Origin: Myceligenerans indicum
GTDB lineage: Bacteria; Actinomycetota; Actinomycetes; Actinomycetales; Cellulomonadaceae
NCBI RefSeq assembly: GCF_016742955.1
Contig: NZ_JABBYC010000001.1
Location: 372,001 to 436,000, forward strand
Direction: 5' to 3'
DNA length: 64,000 nucleotides
A program made the position numbers and the translations under genes. Below are positions 9,016 through 20,931 of the stretch, piece after piece; position 1 is the first letter of the stretch, and each line of letters opens with the position of its first letter. Below the pieces are notes generated by a model. It was not told the DNA's origin, did not search any database, and saw only the letters and a program-made list of their open reading frames with translations.

Positions 9016-9621
9016 TCAGCGACGGACCGCCAGCAGCAGGCCGTCGCCGCTCGGAACCATGGCGGGCATGACGCGGGCGTCGTTCCGCAGCTCGCGTCCC
9101 ACCTCCCGCACGATCGTCGTGATCTCGTCGCGACGGGTGGGGTCCGCGACCCGGTCGCGGTGCAGGGCGTCGTCCACCGCGAGCAGTCCGCCCGGCCGCA
9201 GGAGCCGCAGCGCCTGCTCCACGTACTCCGGGTAGGCGTACGGCTCGGCCCCCACCAGCACGAGGTCGTAGTGGCCGTCGGTGAGCCGGGGCAGGACCTC
9301 GTCGGCCCGGCCCGGGATGATGCGGGTGCGTCGCGGGTCGACGCCGTCCTCGGCGAAGGACTCGCGAGCTGCCCGCTGATGCTCCACCTCGCGGTCGATC
9401 GTGGTGAGCTGGCCGTCCTCGGGCATGCCGCGAAGCAGCCACAGGGCAGCGACACCAGCGCCCGTGCCGACCTCCACCACCGCCCGCGCCGACATGGAGG
9501 CCGCCAGCACCCGCAGCAGCGCCCCGCTACCGGGTAGCACCGAGGGGCACCCCAGGTCCGCCGCGCGTTCGCGGGCACGCAGGAGCACGTCGTCCTCGGG
9601 CACGAACGACTCGCTGTACAT
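9016..9621 (-). CDS. Class I SAM-dependent O-methyltransferase, Rv1220c type
   Basis: 201 residues. The SAM-binding motif VVEVGTGAGVAALWLL is at about residues 48-63; later VLVGAEPYAYPEYVEQALRLL and GLLAVDDAL fit the catechol-O-methyltransferase-like family 3, which usually needs a divalent metal. Orthologues lie divergent from sigE in mycobacteria, as here. The ATG at 9621 is the only ATG in frame near the conserved start; 20 further in-frame codons exist upstream without ATG or GTG, so a CTG start cannot be excluded. Substrate unknown. Confidence 0.85.
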   Translation of the reverse strand: MYSESFVPEDDVLLRARERAADLGCPSVLPGSGALLRVLAASMSARAVVEVGTGAGVAALWLLRGMPEDGQLTTIDREVEHQRAARESFAEDGVDPRRTRIIPGRADEVLPRLTDGHYDLVLVGAEPYAYPEYVEQALRLLRPGGLLAVDDALHRDRVADPTRRDEITTIVREVGRELRNDARVMPAMVPSGDGLLLAVRR

Positions 9622-9719
9622 CCAGGCGGCGGCCTTGGCGTTGCGGCCGCCCGTATGCTCCGTGGCTGCGCTGATGACATCCTCCAGGTGAGTTCGGGGG
9701 CCAGGCTACCCGTGTCCCG

Positions 9720-9745
9720 GGAACGACTGGAGACGTCCGGGCGTT
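9720..9745 (+). promoter_or_regulatory. ECF-type promoter in front of sigE (probable autoregulation)
   Basis: GGAAC at 9720-9724 and CGTT at 9742-9745 are separated by 17 nt, matching the GGAAC-N16-18-CGTT pattern recognised by SigE-type ECF factors. The start ATG at 9756 follows 10 nt later, so the transcript would be leaderless or nearly so. Confidence 0.6.
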
Positions 9746-9755
9746 GTGAGGGACG

Positions 9756-10385
9756 ATGAGTCTTGTGAGCACGTCGAAGCCGGAAGACGGCGCACCCGAT
9801 GCACCGGCCGCACAGGCGGACCGGACCTCGGGCGAGCCCTGGCAGCCGCCCACGTGGGAGGAGATCGTGCGGGAGCACTCCGCACGGGTCTACCGGCTCG
9901 CCTATCGCCTGACCGGCAACCAGCAGGATGCCGAGGACCTGACCCAGGAGACGTTCATCCGCGTCTTCCGGTCGCTGTCGAGCTACACGCCCGGAACCTT
10001 CGAGGGCTGGCTCCACCGCATCACGACCAACCTGTTCCTCGACATGGCGCGCCGCCGCAAGCGGATCCGCATGGAGGCGATGGGCGACGACGACGGGGCC
10101 GTGGCGGCCACCGGCGAGCAGGGCAGGCCCGAGCGGGAGTTCGAGCACGCGAACCTCGGGCACGACGTGCAGCGTGCGCTGGGCGAGCTGCGGCCCGAGT
10201 ACCGGGCCGCCGTCGTGCTGTGCGACATCGAGGGGCTCAGCTACGAGGAGATCGCCAAGACGCTGAACGTGAAGCTGGGCACCGTACGCTCGCGGATCCA
10301 CCGCGCGCGGGCCCAGCTCCGTGAGGCGCTGGAGCACCGGTCGCCCGAGGCGGTGCGTGCCGGCGAATCCGGGGGCACGGCATGA
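9756..10385 (+). CDS. sigE: ECF RNA polymerase sigma factor, SigE-like
   Basis: 209 residues. Region 2 ([19 protein letters not shown], about 48-66) and region 4 ([20 protein letters not shown], about 165-184) are both present, giving a compact group 4 sigma factor that binds core polymerase and controls envelope stress genes. The order methyltransferase / sigE / anti-sigma / htrA / tatB equals that of mycobacterial sigE. An ECF-like promoter lies directly upstream, suggesting positive autoregulation. The stop overlaps the anti-sigma start (ATGA). A GTG at 9765 is an alternative start. Confidence 0.92.
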   Translation: MSLVSTSKPEDGAPDAPAAQADRTSGEPWQPPTWEEIVREHSARVYRLAYRLTGNQQDAEDLTQETFIRVFRSLSSYTPGTFEGWLHRITTNLFLDMARRRKRIRMEAMGDDDGAVAATGEQGRPEREFEHANLGHDVQRALGELRPEYRAAVVLCDIEGLSYEEIAKTLNVKLGTVRSRIHRARAQLREALEHRSPEAVRAGESGGTA

Positions 10386-11380
10386 CACCGCACCTCGGAT
10401 CCTGGATCTCGGCGCTGGCCGACGGGCAGCTCGACACGGGACGCACCGAACAGGCGCTGGAGCACGTGGCGGTCTGCCGGGCATGCGCCAGGGAACTGGA
10501 CGACGCGCGGCGTTCCCGCCGACTGCTGTCGGCGGCCACGGAGGACGTCCGGCCCGATCCCGCTCTGACCGCGCGGCTCATCGCGTTGCAGGCGTCGATC
10601 CCCGGCACGGACGACGACCCGCTGCGCAGTCCTCGCCGGCCCGCGTTCGACGCGCTCGGCCCGACGGCCCGGCTGCACGGGTCGGGCAGACCTGGCCGGA
10701 GCGGCCCTGGCTGGGGTGGCGTCCCGCTGCCCGGGCTGGTCGACGGCGTCCGGCTGAGCGGGCGCGTCTCCGTGGGCCGTCGCCGTACCGCACGGTTCCT
10801 GGCGCTCGGCGCCGGCGGTGTGGGAGTGCTCGGCCTGGTGCTGTTCGGGCTGGGGCAGGGCCCGCAGGTGACTCCGGGTGTCTCGGCCGCCGACGCGATG
10901 ACCATGCTCGCCCGGACGGGACCGGACGAGCGGGCCGCGGGTGAGGACGTCCTCGACGGGCTCGCGCCGGTGGGCGCGGTCCCCGAGCAGCGCAGCGCGG
11001 TGGCGCTCGACTGGATCGACTCCGAGGGTTGGGCCGCTCCGTCCGCCCTGCCCGACGGCCTGGAGGTCACGGCCGTGCGCCTGGTCGGCGACGAAGGGCA
11101 GGTCGTGGAGATCGATCTTGCGGGCGAGGACGGACACGCCGTCGTGCGCGAGCGCGTGGGCAGGCTGGCCGGGGAAGGCTCCGTCCAGGTGCTGGCCCGT
11201 ACCCCGGCACACCTGGCGTGGCAGTCCGACGACGTGGTGGTCGACGTGGTGGCGGATCTGCCGGAGGACATGCTGGCCGAGCTCGTGGCTTCCTTCCCAG
11301 CACATGACTACGATGCCGGGGTCCTGTCCCGCATCGCACGCGGGTGGAATACGGCCACGGGAGCGATCAGCAGTCCATGA
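10382..11380 (+). CDS. Zinc-finger anti-sigma factor for SigE (RseA-like)
   Basis: 332 residues. The N-terminus has the zinc anti-sigma motif His28-x3-Cys32-x2-Cys35, which binds and silences ECF factors. A single membrane helix is seen at about residues 138-158 ([20 protein letters not shown]). The outer part of about 170 residues is longer than in mycobacterial RseA and may be a sensor domain. It starts at ATGA overlap with sigE and ends at ATGA overlap with htrA, so the three are translated together. Release by regulated proteolysis is inferred from the family. Confidence 0.85.
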   Translation: MTPHLGSWISALADGQLDTGRTEQALEHVAVCRACARELDDARRSRRLLSAATEDVRPDPALTARLIALQASIPGTDDDPLRSPRRPAFDALGPTARLHGSGRPGRSGPGWGGVPLPGLVDGVRLSGRVSVGRRRTARFLALGAGGVGVLGLVLFGLGQGPQVTPGVSAADAMTMLARTGPDERAAGEDVLDGLAPVGAVPEQRSAVALDWIDSEGWAAPSALPDGLEVTAVRLVGDEGQVVEIDLAGEDGHAVVRERVGRLAGEGSVQVLARTPAHLAWQSDDVVVDVVADLPEDMLAELVASFPAHDYDAGVLSRIARGWNTATGAISSP

Positions 11381-12858
11381 GCGACGACAACCCCTTCGCG
11401 CCACCGACGCCCGCGTCACGTCAGGTGCCGCAGCCCTCGGCGCAGCCTCCGGCCGCGCCGCCGGCGTCCGGCGGCGCCGAGCCCGGGTCGCAGGGCCTCG
11501 GCCCGCAGGCGCCTGAGCCGCACGTGCCCGAGCCCCACGTGCCCGAGCCCCACGTGCCCGAACCGCAGGGGCAGGGGCAGCAGACGGCCGGGCCGCACGC
11601 GCAACGACAGCAGGTGCCGGGGCCTGTGGGGCAGCACGTGCCCGCGTCACCGGCGCAGCTGTACCCGGCACGCCCGTCCGGGGAACACCTGCGGCAGGTG
11701 CATCCGGCCGCCGGGACCGTGCCTCCGCCGCCCCCGGGCGGCGCCCCCCGCGCGCGGGGCCTCAGGGCGGGGACGGTCGCCCTCGTCGCGACGCTCGCAC
11801 TGTTCGCCGGCCTGGTGGGGGGCATCGGCGGGTCGGCCCTGATGAATGCCCGGGAGGACGACGCGCGTCTGGTCGATGCGGCCCTCCCGGAGGCGAGGGG
11901 CGGCGAGCCCATCCGGCGGCCGGAGGGATCCGTCGCGGCGATCGCCGCCGAGGCGCTGCCGAGCGTCGTGTCGATCGCCGTGCGTTCCGCCGAGGGCGAG
12001 GCCACCGGATCGGGGATGGTGCTCAAGGAGAACGGCTACATCCTCACCAACAACCACGTGGTCGCGGGGGCGGGGTCGGGCGTGCCGATCTTCGTCACGT
12101 TCTCCGACGGGCACGAGAAGCGTGCCAAGATCGTCGGCGCCACCCCGGACTACGACCTGGCGGTGCTCAAGGTCGGCGAGAAGGGGCTCACTCCACTCGT
12201 GCTGGGCGACTCCGACGACGTCGTCGTGGGTGACGACGTGCTGGCGGCCGGCTCGCCGCTCGGGCTGGACGCCACCGTGACCACCGGCATCGTGTCCGCG
12301 CTGCACCGTCCCGTGCAGGCCGGTGAACAGGCCACCACCGCGTTCATCGATGCGATCCAGACCGACGCCGCGATCAACCCCGGGAACTCGGGCGGGCCGC
12401 TGCTGAACTCGGCCGGCGAGGTGATCGGGATCAACTCGGCGATCGCTCAGGCACCCGGTTCGCTCACCGCGACGGGCAACATCGGCCTCGGCTTCGCGAT
12501 CCCGTCCAACCAGGCCCGCCGTACCGCCGAGCAGCTCATCGAGACCGGCGAGGCGACGTTCCCCGTGATCGGTGTGCTGCTCGACCAGACCTACCAGGGC
12601 GAGGGCGTCAAGGTCGCGGCCTCGGCACAGGGCGGCAGGCCGCCGGTGACGCCAGGTGGTCCCGCGGACACGGCCGGGATCGTGCCGGGGGACGTGATCC
12701 TGGCGATCGACGGCCGGCCGGTGTCCCGGTCCGACGAGCTGATCGTCGCGATCCGCGCGCTGGCGCCGGGCGACGCCGTCACGCTGCGGGTCCGGTCCGG
12801 CGCCGAGGGCGACGGCCGTGAGGTCCGGGTCGTCCTGGACGAGAAGACGAGCGGTTGA
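11377..12858 (+). CDS. htrA: HtrA/DegP-type serine protease, membrane anchored, with PDZ domain
   Basis: 493 residues. A proline-rich cytoplasmic region (1-125) includes three PEPHV repeats (46-60), then one membrane helix (about 132-152), a trypsin-like domain with triad His227 (TNNHVV), Asp260 (YDLAVLKV) and Ser338 (NPGNSGGPL), and a C-terminal PDZ domain (about 385-485). The start at 11377 is preferred over 11344 because it overlaps the anti-sigma stop (ATGA). It degrades or refolds damaged envelope proteins and may act in the SigE circuit, by analogy with mycobacterial HtrA. Confidence 0.92.
   Translation: MSDDNPFAPPTPASRQVPQPSAQPPAAPPASGGAEPGSQGLGPQAPEPHVPEPHVPEPHVPEPQGQGQQTAGPHAQRQQVPGPVGQHVPASPAQLYPARPSGEHLRQVHPAAGTVPPPPPGGAPRARGLRAGTVALVATLALFAGLVGGIGGSALMNAREDDARLVDAALPEARGGEPIRRPEGSVAAIAAEALPSVVSIAVRSAEGEATGSGMVLKENGYILTNNHVVAGAGSGVPIFVTFSDGHEKRAKIVGATPDYDLAVLKVGEKGLTPLVLGDSDDVVVGDDVLAAGSPLGLDATVTTGIVSALHRPVQAGEQATTAFIDAIQTDAAINPGNSGGPLLNSAGEVIGINSAIAQAPGSLTATGNIGLGFAIPSNQARRTAEQLIETGEATFPVIGVLLDQTYQGEGVKVAASAQGGRPPVTPGGPADTAGIVPGDVILAIDGRPVSRSDELIVAIRALAPGDAVTLRVRSGAEGDGREVRVVLDEKTSG
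11512..11556 (+). repeat. Three 15-bp tandem repeats coding for PEPHV
   Basis: Units at 11512, 11527 and 11542; the last two are identical (CCCGAGCCCCACGTG) and the first differs at two bases. A degenerate fourth begins at 11557. They lie in the proline-rich cytoplasmic arm of HtrA and could vary in number between strains. Confidence 0.85.
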
Positions 12859-12881
12859 CCGAGAGGTTGCGGTCGCGCGGG

Positions 12882-14968
<2,087 letters not shown>

Positions 14969-14975
14969 CGCGGCA

Positions 14976-15863
14976 ATGCGTGACCTGAGGCAGCTCTGGC
15001 AGTGGTGGCAGGGTTCCCGGCCCGGGCGCGCCCTCGCGCGGTACTCGGAGCGCGGCGGGAACGTGCTGTGCGGTGGCATGGCGTACACGGCGCTGTTCTC
15101 CCTGTTCGCCGGTCTGACGATCGGGTACACGGCGTTCTCGGCGGTGCTGGGCGGGGACGCGCAGCTTCGGGAGGAGGTGCTCTCGCAGGTCGACCGCTGG
15201 ATCCCGGGGCTGATCGACACCGGCTCCGGCGGGGCGATCAAGCCGGAGCAACTGCTGCTGACGAGCGGGTTCAACGTGACGTCGGTGATCGCCGTCGTCG
15301 TGCTGCTGTGGTCCGCGACGGGGTTCATGGGGGCGCTGCGTGTCGCGGTGCGTTCCATGTTCGACCTGTCCGACGACGGTCCGAACGTCGTGGTCGCGCG
15401 ACTGCTGCAGCTCGCAGGCTTCGTCCTGCTGCTCGCCGGGGTGCTCGTGGCTGCGGCCTTCGGCGTCGCGGTGAGCACGGCGGCACCCTGGCTGCTGGAC
15501 CAGATCGGGCTCGGGGGTGCGAGCCGCGTCGTCGTGCAGGCGCTCGGCATCCTCGTCGGCGTGGTCGTCGACGCGATGGTCGTCGCCGGGGTGATCCGCT
15601 ACGTGGCGGGGGTGCGCATCCCACGCCGCGAGCTTCTCGCGGCGGCCGGCGTGGTCGGCGTGACGACGGGGGTGCTGCGCTGGGCCGGGAGCTCGATCAT
15701 CCTGGAGTCCGCCTCACGCAACGCGCTCCTGGCGGGCTTCGCGGTCCTGGTCGGCGTTCTGATCCTGGTCAACCTGGTGGCGCGCGTCCTGCTGCTGTCG
15801 TGCGCCTGGGCGGCGGAGGCCGGCGGGCGCCACGCCGGGGCCGCGGCACCGAGCAAGGGCTGA
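14976..15863 (+). CDS. YihY/BrkB-family inner-membrane protein
   Basis: 295 residues with about six membrane helices (segments near 35-60, 85-110, 130-165, 175-200, 205-225, 240-265). The start region GGNVLCGGMAYTALFSLFAGL is typical of the YihY/BrkB family, once called ribonuclease BN by mistake. It begins 7 nt after the phosphoesterase gene and probably shares its transcript with trpS. Function of the family in actinobacteria is not known. Confidence 0.85.
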   Translation: MRDLRQLWQWWQGSRPGRALARYSERGGNVLCGGMAYTALFSLFAGLTIGYTAFSAVLGGDAQLREEVLSQVDRWIPGLIDTGSGGAIKPEQLLLTSGFNVTSVIAVVVLLWSATGFMGALRVAVRSMFDLSDDGPNVVVARLLQLAGFVLLLAGVLVAAAFGVAVSTAAPWLLDQIGLGGASRVVVQALGILVGVVVDAMVVAGVIRYVAGVRIPRRELLAAAGVVGVTTGVLRWAGSSIILESASRNALLAGFAVLVGVLILVNLVARVLLLSCAWAAEAGGRHAGAAAPSKG

Positions 15864-15969
15864 CCACGCTCCTGGCCGTCCGCCGCGCCCGGTCGGGCGA
15901 GCCGGCCGGTCCGAGCCCGGTCGGTCCGAGCCGGTCTGTCCCGGCCGGCCGCCGGGGCTGTCTCCCGGG

Positions 15970-16009
15970 AACGAAAGAGCGCCCGCACCGCGTCGGCGGC
16001 CGGGCGCTC
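15970..16009 (-). terminator. Intrinsic terminator of the sdh operon
   Basis: On the minus strand a 9-bp stem GAGCGCCCG/CGGGCGCTC (arms 16001-16009 and 15977-15985) with a GC-rich 15-nt loop is followed by TTTCGTT, 19 nt after the sdhB stop. Confidence 0.7.
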
Positions 16010-16028
16010 CCTCGTCCGAGGAACCGGG

Positions 16029-16802
16029 TCAGAACGCGCGGGTGATCATCGCGCGCTTGACCTCCTGGATCGCCTTGGTCACCTCGATGCCGCGGGGGCA
16101 GGCCTCGGTGCAGTTGAAGGTCGTGCGGCAGCGCCACACGCCCTCCTTGTCGTTGAGGACCTCCAGGCGCTGCTGGGCGCCGTCGTCACGGCTGTCGAAG
16201 ATGAACCGGTGCGCGTTCACGATCGCGGCCGGGCCGAAGTACTGCCCGTCGGTCCAGAACACCGGGCAGCTCGACGTGCACGCGGCGCACAGGATGCACT
16301 TGGTGGTGTCGTCGAACCGCTCGCGCTGCTCGGCGGACTGGATGCGCTCCTTGGTGGGCTCGTTCCCGTTCGTGATGAGGAACGGCATGATCTCGCGGTA
16401 GGACGCGAAGAAGGGCTCCATGTCGACCACGAGGTCCTTCACCACGGGCAGCCCCTTGATGGGCTCCACGGTGATGGGCTTGTCGGGGTTGACGTCCTTC
16501 AGCAGCGTCTTGCACGCCAGGCGGTTGCGGCCGTTGATCCGCATCGCGTCCGACCCGCACACGCCGTGCGCGCAGGAGCGGCGGAACGTGAGCGACCCGT
16601 CGTGCTCCCACTTGATCTTGTGCAGCGCGTCCAGCACGCGGTCCGTGCCGTACGCGGTGATGTGGAACTCGTCCCATCTCGATTCGACACCGGACTCGCC
16701 GGCCGATTCCGGGTTGAACCGGCGGACCCTGATCGTCACGTCGAAGCTCGGGACGTCGCCCGTCCTCGTGCTTGCGTCGGCCTTCTCCATCACAGCAGTC
16801 AT
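16029..16802 (-). CDS. sdhB: Succinate dehydrogenase iron-sulfur subunit
   Basis: 257 residues. Three cluster sites are visible: SCAHGVCGSDAM with a later C for [2Fe-2S] (about 73-97), CILCAACTSSCP for [4Fe-4S] (about 167-178) and CRTTFNCTEACPRG for [3Fe-4S] (about 217-230). It passes electrons from SdhA flavin to quinone. The ATG overlaps the sdhA stop (ATGA), so 16802 is the start. Last gene of the sdhCDAB operon, before a terminator hairpin. Confidence 0.97.
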   Translation of the reverse strand: MTAVMEKADASTRTGDVPSFDVTIRVRRFNPESAGESGVESRWDEFHITAYGTDRVLDALHKIKWEHDGSLTFRRSCAHGVCGSDAMRINGRNRLACKTLLKDVNPDKPITVEPIKGLPVVKDLVVDMEPFFASYREIMPFLITNGNEPTKERIQSAEQRERFDDTTKCILCAACTSSCPVFWTDGQYFGPAAIVNAHRFIFDSRDDGAQQRLEVLNDKEGVWRCRTTFNCTEACPRGIEVTKAIQEVKRAMITRAF

Positions 16803-18634
16803 CAGTACTTCCGCTCCATCGGCTCGTACCGGGTCTGGGTCACGGTCTTGGAGCCCAGCACCACCTTGTAGCCGTCGAACTCCTCGACGTGATCGAAGTA
16901 GCCCGCGATGTGCCCGTCGGCCTCGTCGGCCGCGGCGGTGGGCCGCCGGTACGCCATCGTGTGCTGCATGTAGTTCGCGTCGTCGCGGTCCGGGAAGTCC
17001 TCGCGGTAGTGCCCGCCGCGCGACTCCTTCCGGTTCAGCGCGCCGACCACCGTGACCTCCGCGATGTCGAGCAGGAAGCCCAGCTCGACCGCCTCCAGGA
17101 GGTCCGTGTTGAACATCTTGCCCTTGTCCTGCACGGACGCGTTCTCGTAACGCTTGCGCAGTTCCCGGATGTCCGCCAGCGCCCGGTTGAGCGACTCGCC
17201 GGTCCGGAACACCTGGGCGTTCGCGTCCATCGTCTCCTGCAGGGCCCGGCGGATGTCGGCGATGCGCTCGCCCTCGGGCCGCTCGCGCAGCTCGGTGAGC
17301 TGGGCCTCGACCCGCGTCGCGGGGTCCTCGGGAAGGTCGATGAACGACGCCGTCTTCGCGTACGCCGCGGCGGAACGCCCGGAGCGCTTGCCGAACACGT
17401 TGATGTCGAGCAGCGAGTTCGTGCCCAGGCGGTTCGAGCCGTGCACCGACACACACGCCACCTCGCCGGCGGCGTACAGGCCCTTGACGACGTCGTGCCC
17501 GTTGCGCAGCACCTCGCCGGCCACGTTGGTCGGCACGCCGCCCATCGCGTAGTGCGCCGTGGGGTAGACGGGCACCGGTTCCGTGTACGGCTCGATGCCG
17601 AGGTAGGTGCGCGCGAACTCGGTGATGTCCGGCAGCTTCGCGTCGATGTGCGCGGGCTCCAGGTGCGTCAGGTCGAGCAGGACGTAGTCCTTGTTCGGTC
17701 CCGCGCCGCGTCCCTCGCGCACCTCGTTGGCCATCGACCGGGCGACGATGTCGCGGGGCGCCAGGTCCTTGATGGTCGGGGCGTAGCGCTCCATGAAGCG
17801 CTCGCCCTCGGCGTTGCGCAGGATGCCGCCCTCACCGCGTGCCGCCTCCGACAGGAGGATGCCGAGCCCGGCCAGGCCCGTCGGGTGGAACTGGAAGAAC
17901 TCCATGTCCTCCAGCGGGAGCCCGCGGCGGTAGGCCAGTGCCATGCCATCGCCGGTCAGGGTGTGGGCGTTCGACGTCGTCTTGAAGATCTTCCCCGCGC
18001 CGCCCGTGGCGAACACGATGGCCTTGGCCTGGAAGACGTGGATCTCGCCGGTGGCGAGGTCGTAGGCGACCACGCCGGTCGCGTTGACCTCGGCGCCCTC
18101 CTCGACGTCCTCGGTGGCCAGGTCGCGGTCCGTGATGAGGTCGAGCACGTAGAACTCGTTGAAGAACTCCACGTCCTGCTTCACGCAGTTCTGGTACAGC
18201 GTCTGCAGGATCATGTGGCCCGTGCGGTCCGCGGCGTAGCAGGCGCGGCGCACCGCGGCCTCACCGTGGTTGCGGGTGTGCCCGCCGAAGCGGCGCTGGT
18301 CGATGCGGCCCTCGGGCGTGCGGTTGAACGGCAGGCCCATGCGCTCCAGGTCGAAGACCGCGTCGATGGCCTCCTTGGCCATGATCTCGGCGGCGTCCTG
18401 GTCGACCAGGTAGTCGCCGCCCTTCACGGTGTCGAACGTGTGCCACTCCCAGTTGTCCTCCTCGACGTTGGCGAGAGAGGCACACATGCCGCCCTGGGCG
18501 GCACCGGTGTGAGAGCGGGTGGGGTAGAGCTTGGAGATGACCGCGGTGCGAGCCTCGGTCGAGGACTCGAGTGCGGCGCGCATGCCCGCGCCGCCCGCAC
18601 CGACGATCACGACGTCGTACTGGTGAGTGATCAA
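16802..18634 (-). CDS. sdhA: Succinate dehydrogenase flavoprotein subunit
   Basis: 610 residues. The FAD-binding [11 protein letters not shown] is near residues 11-21, and [10 protein letters not shown] carries the histidine that binds FAD covalently. [19 protein letters not shown] and the HPTG segment complete the dicarboxylate site. Oxidises succinate to fumarate in the citric acid cycle and feeds the respiratory chain. Located 10 nt after sdhD. Confidence 0.97.
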   Translation of the reverse strand: MITHQYDVVIVGAGGAGMRAALESSTEARTAVISKLYPTRSHTGAAQGGMCASLANVEEDNWEWHTFDTVKGGDYLVDQDAAEIMAKEAIDAVFDLERMGLPFNRTPEGRIDQRRFGGHTRNHGEAAVRRACYAADRTGHMILQTLYQNCVKQDVEFFNEFYVLDLITDRDLATEDVEEGAEVNATGVVAYDLATGEIHVFQAKAIVFATGGAGKIFKTTSNAHTLTGDGMALAYRRGLPLEDMEFFQFHPTGLAGLGILLSEAARGEGGILRNAEGERFMERYAPTIKDLAPRDIVARSMANEVREGRGAGPNKDYVLLDLTHLEPAHIDAKLPDITEFARTYLGIEPYTEPVPVYPTAHYAMGGVPTNVAGEVLRNGHDVVKGLYAAGEVACVSVHGSNRLGTNSLLDINVFGKRSGRSAAAYAKTASFIDLPEDPATRVEAQLTELRERPEGERIADIRRALQETMDANAQVFRTGESLNRALADIRELRKRYENASVQDKGKMFNTDLLEAVELGFLLDIAEVTVVGALNRKESRGGHYREDFPDRDDANYMQHTMAYRRPTAAADEADGHIAGYFDHVEEFDGYKVVLGSKTVTQTRYEPMERKY

Positions 18635-18644
18635 GACTTCTCTC

Positions 18645-19130
18645 CTAGGCGGTGCAGAACGAGGCGAGCAGCTCGGGGTCCGCGCCCGCGGGGCACGGCT
18701 CGAACGTGAAGATGACGAGCGTGCCGAGCACCACCACGATCGTGAAGGCCAGGTACAGCAGGCCCTTGAGGACGCCGCGCGTCACGTCGCGCTCCGCGTA
18801 GTCGTTGATGATCGTGCGCAGACCGTTGGTCCCGTGGATCATCGCCAGCCAGAGCATTAGCAGATCCCAGACCTGCCAGAACGGGTTGGTCCACTTGCCA
18901 CCGACGAAGGCGAAGTCGATCGCCTCGACGCCGTCGCCGACCATGAGGTTGACGAACAGGTGACCGAACACCAGCACCACGAGGACCACGCCGGATGCCC
19001 GCATGAACACCCAGGAGTACAGCTCGTAGTTGCCGCGCGTCGTCTTCTTGCGCACGTAGGGGGAGCGGGGGGCGTCGAGCGTGCCGACGCGCTCGGCCAC
19101 GGCCGGGGTTCCGTGTGTCGCGTTGGTCAT
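18645..19130 (-). CDS. sdhD: Succinate dehydrogenase membrane anchor subunit SdhD
   Basis: 161 residues with a hydrophilic N-terminus of about 45 residues and three membrane helices (about 50-72, 90-112, 130-152). The [13 protein letters not shown] segment is the family signature near the quinone/haem site. Start ATG overlaps the sdhC stop (ATGA). Unusually for this compact operon, the N-terminal arm is long and charged. Confidence 0.93.
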   Translation of the reverse strand: MTNATHGTPAVAERVGTLDAPRSPYVRKKTTRGNYELYSWVFMRASGVVLVVLVFGHLFVNLMVGDGVEAIDFAFVGGKWTNPFWQVWDLLMLWLAMIHGTNGLRTIINDYAERDVTRGVLKGLLYLAFTIVVVLGTLVIFTFEPCPAGADPELLASFCTA

Positions 19131-19510
19131 CACTGGCCTCCGAAGACGTTCATGAGGTGACGTGGCAGGAAGCCCGCCATCGTCACGACGAAGAGACCGA
19201 GCACGATCCAGAGCATCACCCTCTGGTAGCGGGGCCCCTTGGCGAGGAAGTCCACGAGGATGATCCGGATGCCGTTGAACGCGTGGAAGACGATCGCGGC
19301 CACGAGGCCCGCCTCGCCGAGTCCCATGAGCGGCGTCTGGTACGTGCCGATCACGGCGTTGTAGGCCTCGGGCGACACGCGTACCAGCGCTGTGTCCGTG
19401 ACGTGGACGAGCAGGAAGAAGAAGATCGCGAATCCGGTCACGCGATGCGCGACCCAGGACCACATGCCTTCGCGGCCGCGATAGAGCGTGCCGCCTTGTG
19501 CGGTGGGCAC
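19130..19510 (-). CDS. sdhC: Succinate dehydrogenase cytochrome b subunit SdhC
   Basis: 126 residues, three membrane helices (about 22-42, 62-85, 98-118). WVAHRVTGFAIFFFLLVHV contains the conserved His/Arg pattern and a likely haem-ligand His. The GTG start has GGAGG 8 nt upstream. First gene of the sdhCDAB operon; it is divergent from manC with a 177-nt shared control region. Confidence 0.93.
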   Translation of the reverse strand: MPTAQGGTLYRGREGMWSWVAHRVTGFAIFFFLLVHVTDTALVRVSPEAYNAVIGTYQTPLMGLGEAGLVAAIVFHAFNGIRIILVDFLAKGPRYQRVMLWIVLGLFVVTMAGFLPRHLMNVFGGQ

Positions 19511-19675
19511 TTCGGGAGCCTCCTATGGCTTTCCGGTGAACGTTTGAGGCAGGCGCCTCCCACTGTAGTGACACCCGGTCGCATCCTCCGTCCCAGGGGA
19601 GTGGTTCGGGCCAGTGACATGGTCGATTTGTGATTGATCGCACAGGGGAGATGTCGCCCGCCGAACCCACGTCAC

Positions 19676-19681
19676 TATGCT
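19676..19681 (+). promoter_or_regulatory. -10 element of manC (leaderless)
   Basis: TATGCT followed by 6 nt and the ATG at 19688. Confidence 0.65.
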
Positions 19682-19687
19682 GCATCC

Positions 19688-20845
19688 ATGGGCAACCCCG
19701 CGGGCACCAGCCATGCCGCACCCGAGGCCGCCGCCGGACCTGTCGAAGGATTCCACGCCGTGATCCCCGCGGGCGGGTCGGGAACCCGGCTCTGGCCGCT
19801 GTCGCGCAGCAGGGCCCCGAAATTCCTGCACGACCTGACCGGCTCGGGCCGCACCCTGCTCCAGGCCACCGTCGACCGCCTGCGGCCGCTGGCGGGCGAT
19901 GCCGGCATCATGCTGGTCACCGGTGCCCATCACGTGGCCGCCAGCCGGGCGCAACTCCCCGGGCTGGGCGAGCAGGACGTGCTCGCCGAGCCGGCCCCGC
20001 GCGACTCGATGGCTGCCATCGGCCTGGCTGCCGCCGTCCTCGCCGAGCGGCACGGCGACGTGGTGATCGGGTCGTTCGCCGCCGACCACGTCATCTCCGG
20101 CCAGCAGGCTTTCGAGAGCGCCGTGCGCGAGTCGGTCGCGGCCGCCCGTGCCGGCTACGTCGCCACCATCGGCATCGCGGCGTCGCGGCCGTCGGTGGCG
20201 TTCGGCTACATCCGGTCCGACGGTGCGCTCGGCGTCGACGGCGCGCCGAGTGCCCAGCACGTGCGCGGGTTCACCGAGAAGCCCGACGCCGCGACCGCTC
20301 GTGGGTACATCGCCTCCGGGGAGTACCGGTGGAACGCCGGGATGTTCGTCGTGAAGACTTCCGTGCTGCTGGGCCACCTCGCCGAACAGCGTCCCGAACT
20401 GCACGACGGGCTGCGCGCCGTGGCCAAGGCCTGGGACACCGACGACCGCGACCGCGTCCTGGCGGAGGTCTGGCCGGGGCTGGAGAAGATCGCCATCGAC
20501 CACGCCATCGCCGAGCCGGTGGCCGACGCCGGCGGGGTCGCCGTCGTTCCCGGGACGTTCGGCTGGGACGACGTCGGTGACTTCAACTCCCTCGCCGCGC
20601 TCCTGCCGTCCGACGACCACGAGGGCTCCAAGGTGCTCGGCGACACCGCCGACGTGCTTCGGATCGACAGCGCCGGATCCGTGGTGGTCCCGGCGAGCGG
20701 CCGCCTCGTGAGCGTGCTGGGGCTGGACGACGTGGTCGTCGTCGACACCCCCGACGCTCTGCTCGTCACCACGCGCGCGCGGGCCCAGCAGGTCAAGCGG
20801 GTGGTGGACGCCATGCGCGCCCGCGACCTGGATGACCTCCTGTAG
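19688..20845 (+). CDS. manC: Mannose-1-phosphate guanylyltransferase
   Basis: 385 residues; makes GDP-mannose from GTP and mannose-1-phosphate. The nucleotide loop [21 protein letters not shown] (about residues 24-44; last K catalytic) and FTEKPDAATA and RWNAGMFV motifs are typical. There is no fused isomerase domain. Of two in-frame ATGs, 19688 is chosen because TATGCT ends 6 nt before it and the conserved domain begins about 22 residues later. It should supply mannosyl donors for glycans and lipids. Confidence 0.93.
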   Translation: MGNPAGTSHAAPEAAAGPVEGFHAVIPAGGSGTRLWPLSRSRAPKFLHDLTGSGRTLLQATVDRLRPLAGDAGIMLVTGAHHVAASRAQLPGLGEQDVLAEPAPRDSMAAIGLAAAVLAERHGDVVIGSFAADHVISGQQAFESAVRESVAAARAGYVATIGIAASRPSVAFGYIRSDGALGVDGAPSAQHVRGFTEKPDAATARGYIASGEYRWNAGMFVVKTSVLLGHLAEQRPELHDGLRAVAKAWDTDDRDRVLAEVWPGLEKIAIDHAIAEPVADAGGVAVVPGTFGWDDVGDFNSLAALLPSDDHEGSKVLGDTADVLRIDSAGSVVVPASGRLVSVLGLDDVVVVDTPDALLVTTRARAQQVKRVVDAMRARDLDDLL

Positions 20846-20918
20846 ACGATGCCCCGGCGCGTTCACATGTCGGTCCCAGATCGTGGGACGCGAGAGCGCG
20901 GGGGTGTGTGACCCCCGT

Positions 20919-20924
20919 TACAGT
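20919..20924 (+). promoter_or_regulatory. -10 element of the M20 amidohydrolase gene (leaderless)
   Basis: TACAGT followed by 7 nt and the GTG at 20932. Confidence 0.55.
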
Positions 20925-20931
20925 GGGGCAG

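Noticed and set aside
16772..18709. Open plus-strand frame of 645 codons
   Set aside because: Exact antisense of sdhA; composition typical of a shadow frame.
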